Positions 61,113 through 64,000 of a stretch of DNA of 64,000 bases are shown here, piece by piece; the stretch's first letter is position 1, and each line of letters starts with the position of its first letter. Location of the stretch: positions 3,250,501-3,314,500 of the forward strand of contig NZ_CP050700.1 in the NCBI RefSeq assembly GCF_010646885.2. Reading direction: 5' to 3'. Below the pieces are notes generated by a model, which did not search any database, was not told the origin of the DNA, and was given only the letters and a program-made list of their open reading frames with translations. This stretch comes from Desulfopila sp. IMCC35008. Its GTDB lineage: Bacteria; Desulfobacterota; Desulfobulbia; Desulfobulbales; Desulfocapsaceae. The translations under genes and the position numbers were made by a program.

Positions 61113-62168
61113 GTGCCTCACGATACTCGGGACAGTATAATAGATTTCGTGAGGTACTGGTCAGAGGTAACAGGTCTCCCCGCAGTGAAATATATCGGTT
61201 GGCTGCAAATTCAATCAAGCAAATATTACAACTGGAAGGACAGGTACGGCAAGGCCAACGAGCACAATGGCCTTATACCACGAGACTTCTGGCTCGAAGC
61301 CTGGGAAAGGCAGGCAATAATCGATTATCATCACAAGTTCCCGGCTGAAGGTTATAGACGGCTCACCTTCATGATGCTGGATAACAATATTGTCGCCGTC
61401 AGCCCGAGTTCTACCTACCGGGTATTGAGCGGTGCAGGTCTACTGCAGAGGTGGAGTAAGGGCAAGTCGAAGAAGGGTAATGGTTTCACTCAACCCCTTG
61501 GGATACATGAGCACTGGCATATTGACATGTCCTACATCAATATCTGTGGGACTTTTTACTACCTGTGCACCATTCTAGATGGGTGCAGCCGATATATCGT
61601 CCACTGGGAGTTACGGGAATCGATGACCGAGCAGGACATTGAGATTGTGTTACAAAGAGCCAGGGAACAATTCCCTAAAGAGAAACCAAGGATCATATCG
61701 GATAACGGTCCACAGTTTGTCTCAAAAGACTTTAAGGAGTATATCAGGTTTGTTGGGATGACCCATGTTAGAACATCTCCCTATTATCCGCAGAGTAATG
61801 GCAAAATAGAGAGATGGCACGGCACCTTGAAAAGGGAATGCATCAGGCCGGGAGTACTGCTGAGCCTTGAAGATGCGAGAAGAGTGGTCGGTGATTATAT
61901 ACATCATTACAACAATGTTCGCCTCAACAGTGCCATTGGATATATTGCTCCGATCGATAAACTAAATGGACGATCCCAGGAAATCTTCCGGGAACGAGAT
62001 GAGAAGCTTGAATTGGCTCGGCAAGCGAGAAAGAAAAAACGTTCAGGGGGCATCCGGGGAAATAATCCACCCCACCAAGTCCCAATATCCTCTGCCGGGC
62101 ATTCAGTTGGGGCCCTTTATCGGAATCGGGCCTTGACGGGGTTCCCTGCGGCGGTAGAGGGCAGTTGA
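61113..62168 (+). CDS. IS3-family transposase OrfB (integrase core)
   Basis: A 351-residue catalytic part with a DDE integrase domain: Asp in HWHIDMSYINI, Asp in RIISDNGPQF and Glu in YPQSNGKIERWHGTLKREC, all present. The N terminus carries a helix-turn-helix-like region (about 20-110). GTG at 61113, after AAGGAG, permits independent translation, but fusion to OrfA by frameshifting is the more usual active form. The C-terminal 50 residues beyond the rve domain are basic. Confidence 0.92.
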   Translation: MPHDTRDSIIDFVRYWSEVTGLPAVKYIGWLQIQSSKYYNWKDRYGKANEHNGLIPRDFWLEAWERQAIIDYHHKFPAEGYRRLTFMMLDNNIVAVSPSSTYRVLSGAGLLQRWSKGKSKKGNGFTQPLGIHEHWHIDMSYINICGTFYYLCTILDGCSRYIVHWELRESMTEQDIEIVLQRAREQFPKEKPRIISDNGPQFVSKDFKEYIRFVGMTHVRTSPYYPQSNGKIERWHGTLKRECIRPGVLLSLEDARRVVGDYIHHYNNVRLNSAIGYIAPIDKLNGRSQEIFRERDEKLELARQARKKKRSGGIRGNNPPHQVPISSAGHSVGALYRNRALTGFPAAVEGS

Positions 62169-62197
62169 AAAGCGTTGAAAGAGAAGAAACAACCAAC

Positions 62198-62241
62198 TAA
62201 CTCAACGAGGGGGATTCTCCAATTCCAAGAGAAGCATTACA
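62198..62241. repeat. Right inverted repeat of the IS3-family element
   Basis: Ends GCATTACA at 62241. Read in reverse complement it begins TGTAATGCTTC and carries GGAATTGGAG at the same offset as the left repeat. Confidence 0.85.
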
Positions 62242-62271
62242 ATATAATTTGTTTAAAGGAGAAAATGAAAC

Positions 62272-62715
62272 ATGAAAAAAGCGCATTTATGTACACCTGT
62301 AGTCTTTTCTTTGTTCTTTCCGTTTTCAACAACATGTGCATCACACCATAACGGTTTCCCACAAGAAAGTGGCCAATCGCAGGTAAAGTATGAGAATTCC
62401 AGTCAACTAACAGAGAACAATAGGCATTCAGAGTATTCGAGGCATCATAAAGGCCCGTGGGGGAAACCTGATAGTCGACCGAATATCCTATTTATCTTGG
62501 CCGATGATTTAGGCTACTCTGATCTAGAAATCGATGAATACAACAACACTATTATAATGGTTGTCTCAGATAATGGTGCAGAAGCAATAGACCCCAAAGC
62601 CACTTTCCCCCCATATATTCTAATTATTTCACGGATGTGTTTTTGGTCATTCCGTTTAAGGGGATACCCCGTTTTTTTTCCCAAACACGATATACTTAAA
62701 GAATGTTTTTCTTAA
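62272..62715 (+). pseudogene. Sulfatase remnant with internal deletion
   Basis: The frame opens with a signal peptide and reaches the sulfatase N-terminal motif RPNILFILADDLGYSDL (about residues 68-84, the Asp-Asp metal pair), then jumps at once to NNTIIMVVSDNGAEA (about 90-105), which in intact sulfatases lies some 250 residues later and carries the second metal-binding Asp-Asn pair. The catalytic Cys/Ser-x-Pro-x-Arg site and everything between is missing. The tail after DNGAEA is unrelated. It looks like a deletion scar, not a functional enzyme. AAAGGAG and the ATG remain. The IS element inserted 26 bp upstream. Confidence 0.8.
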
Positions 62716-62923
62716 TTATAAATAGTTACTGACCGCAGGCTGAATCTCCTGGCAGACACGATCATTCGGCAATAGTCTGCTGCAACCCTATCAACAAGCT
62801 CCAACCAGAGGCGGTTCCGGCCCCCCCCTGTCAGCCCTGCGACAAAACAAACAGGATTCCAGGATTCCGGCTTCTTTCAAACTGAATATTTATTCGGACG
62901 GACTGTAAATTGCTGTTTATCTA

Positions 62924-63091
62924 TTATGGATTTTCCTGCTCCTGGCTCCTCATGCTTCTGCGCTTCTCTGCCTCCATATGCCGCCGCCGCTCCTCCTCTG
63001 TTTCAAGAAGAAGCGGTGGGACTTCCCTGGCAGCTCCATCGTCGGTAATTGCCACAAAGGTGAGATATGCCGAAGCAGTATGGTGTACCTC
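62924..63091 (-). pseudogene. Acyl-CoA thioesterase C-terminal fragment
   Basis: The last 55 or so residues of a minus-strand frame, HHTASAYLTFVAI then REVPPLLLETEEERRRH and a Lys/Arg/Glu-rich tail, match the C terminus of hotdog-fold acyl-CoA thioesterases. They follow directly, in frame, the truncated antiporter sequence, so both genes were joined by a deletion. The catalytic N-terminal hotdog strand-helix is absent. Confidence 0.6.
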
Positions 63092-63644
63092 ACCGGTCTT
63101 TATAACTGCCGTAAGTACAGCAAGAAGTATCAAGCTGAGTATGGCATCAAAAAGAGCCGCAGAAACTATTGTTTGACCCAGTCGTGTTTTGAGTAGCCCA
63201 AGGTCCATTAATATTTTCACGGATACCGGTACTGCTGTAATTGCCAGGGCGGTGCCGAGAAACAAAGACTGAGCAAATTTATACTCTGAAACAGGCAAGT
63301 AGAACCAGCCAAGGGCGAAACCGAGGAGGAGGGGGCGTAGCATACCACCAACCGCCACACCGATCGCTGGTCCAGAGGCTTTTACTAGGTTCCGAGGCCG
63401 CAGTTCAATACCGGCCAGGAGCATGAGGAAAAAAAATCGAGAGGTCGGTGAGTCACTTGAAAACTTCATTTCCTGTTAAAGCAGCAAGTACTGGCAAACT
63501 GGCAGAATAACCGTGCAGGACAAGCCCAAGGCCTATACCCGCAACCAATTCACCAACAAGTGCCGGTTGTTTCAATCGCTCTGCCACCTCACCGCACAGT
63601 CTGGTCGCCAGCAGTACTACCAGCAGAATGTAAAGTAAATTCAT
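63092..63644 (-). pseudogene. Kef-type cation/proton antiporter fragment, stop plus frameshift
   Basis: The N terminus (MNLLYILLVVLLATRLCGEV, then PALVGELVAGIGLGL) is a monovalent cation:proton antiporter-2 start. After NEVFK a TGA (63453-63455) interrupts it, and a few codons on, LTDLSIFF is followed by a frameshift in a T8 run (one T too many at about 63430-63437). In the corrected frame it continues LMLLAGIELRP... ITAVPVSVKILMDLG... to about AVIKTG (63092), then becomes thioesterase sequence. Only about the first 180 of some 380 residues are present. The gene is dead by three separate lesions. Confidence 0.8.
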
Positions 63645-63739
63645 GAAATTCCCCTGTTACAAATACTTCTTTAGGATTACGAGGACACCTTTTGAGACAC
63701 CCTCACATCATTCTTTCTTTACCTGAGCCGTGATGTTGG

Positions 63740-64000
63740 TTATTTGTACCTGGATATTATTGAGTTAACAGTGGTTTTTAGTAAATCAAGACCTTCTTCA
63801 ATACCTGCCTTAAGGTCTTCCCATGACTCTCCGCTTGCCTCTTTTAACTGTATGAGCTTTTCGTTGACAGTCTCCTTTTTCTGCTGCAGCTCTTCGACCT
63901 GGTTGTTAAAGTTTATTTGCACCTCAGCCTTAGCCTTTGCGGCCTGAGCCTTGAGCTTTAGAATTTCGGCGTTCCACTCATCCACCTGGGCTTGTACCTT
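63740..64000 (-). CDS. Coiled-coil stress-type protein (5' end outside window)
   Basis: The frame is open at the window edge, so only the last 86 codons are seen. The sequence is a long Lys/Glu/Ala-rich coiled coil (DEWNAEILKLKAQAAKAKAE, FNNQVEELQQKKETVNEKL), followed by ASGESWEDLKAGIEEGLDLL. This layout is like the small sll1863-type coiled-coil proteins often encoded near stress genes. No enzymatic motif. Function unknown. Confidence 0.8.
   Translation of the reverse strand, partial: KVQAQVDEWNAEILKLKAQAAKAKAEVQINFNNQVEELQQKKETVNEKLIQLKEASGESWEDLKAGIEEGLDLLKTTVNSIISRYK

Larger units (their letters stand above)
60720..62245 (+). mobile_element. Complete IS3-family insertion sequence
   Basis: The element spans 60724-62241 (1518 bp). 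Its ends begin TGTA and finish TACA and form 44-bp imperfect inverted repeats (60724-60767 with 62198-62241), sharing GGAATTGGAG at offset 15 and TTGAGTTA at offset 36. ATAT at 60720-60723 is repeated at 62242-62245, a 4-bp target duplication. Inside are orfA and orfB in the 0/-1 arrangement. Ends, target duplication and both reading frames look intact, so the copy is probably young and may be mobile. Confidence 0.88.

Noticed and set aside
61088..61348. 86-codon plus-strand frame across the orfA-orfB junction
   Set aside because: Arg/Ser-rich and in the third frame; the A7G slippage leads to the orfB frame, not this one.

Overview
The window looks like a chromosomal segment of a Gram-negative, anaerobic Desulfobacterota bacterium, most like the Desulfobulbales. 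This is inferred from gene content, not from a marker search: an IorAB plus PaaK arylpyruvate module, a full type II secretion (T2SS) operon with GspN, a PEP-CTERM protein, a delta-60/CFI-box protein, and a bacterial sucrose synthase and sucrose-phosphate synthase pair. About 48 protein genes or gene remnants, one tRNA-Cys and one complete IS element are supported. No rRNA and no CRISPR array were seen.

Layout. 0.2-6 kb (minus): iorA-iorB-paaK-ACT-paaK, oxidising aryl-pyruvates to aryl-acetyl-CoA and interconverting the CoA esters. 6.3-10.6 kb: a CBS-ACT sensor, N-acetylglutamate synthase, a TPM-domain lipoprotein and a double-rubredoxin membrane protein. 11-18.4 kb: a PEP-CTERM protein, ABC-F ATPase, radical SAM protein, RNase III, tRNA-Cys and glycogen phosphorylase. 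18.8-25.5 kb (plus): a sulfur amino acid cluster TPR-metY-metX-metW-cysE-cysK-LysR; the LysR gene has no normal start codon. 25.7-30.6 kb: convergent sucrose-phosphate synthase/phosphatase and sucrose synthase. 30.9-32.3 kb: an HD-GYP response regulator and a small partner. 32.4-47.0 kb (minus): the T2SS operon F-[CFI-box protein]-G-H-I-J-K-L-M-N-C-D-E, with an ExeA-like ATPase and GspB divergent at 47.5-49.3 kb. 49.5-54.9 kb: a panB fragment, a flippase-like membrane protein fused to a beta-propeller, an unknown protein overlapping a Pif1-type helicase, and a receiver gene interrupted by a stop codon. 55.2-60.2 kb: a glycosyltransferase and a PocR-PAS hybrid histidine kinase. 60.7-64 kb: an intact IS3-family element followed by decayed genes (a sulfatase remnant and a Kef antiporter/thioesterase chimera) and a partial coiled-coil stress protein.

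How the parts fit. The first half is metabolic: aromatic 2-oxoacid oxidation, arginine, methionine/cysteine, glycogen and sucrose. The middle is an envelope-secretion locus whose most unusual member is a large repeat protein with a C-terminal CFI-box sorting-type tail, translationally coupled to gspG and therefore a candidate dedicated T2SS substrate. The last 15 kb is accessory and eroding: truncated genes, deletion-junction chimeras, a hairpin cluster resembling an IS200/IS605 end, and a pair of tandem 8-mer repeat blocks flanking the PocR kinase. The strongest candidates for something undescribed are the T2SS-linked CFI-box protein, the LysR gene with an ATC or frame-broken start beside a G6 tract, and the 57.6-60.4 kb kinase island with its hairpins and paired repeats.
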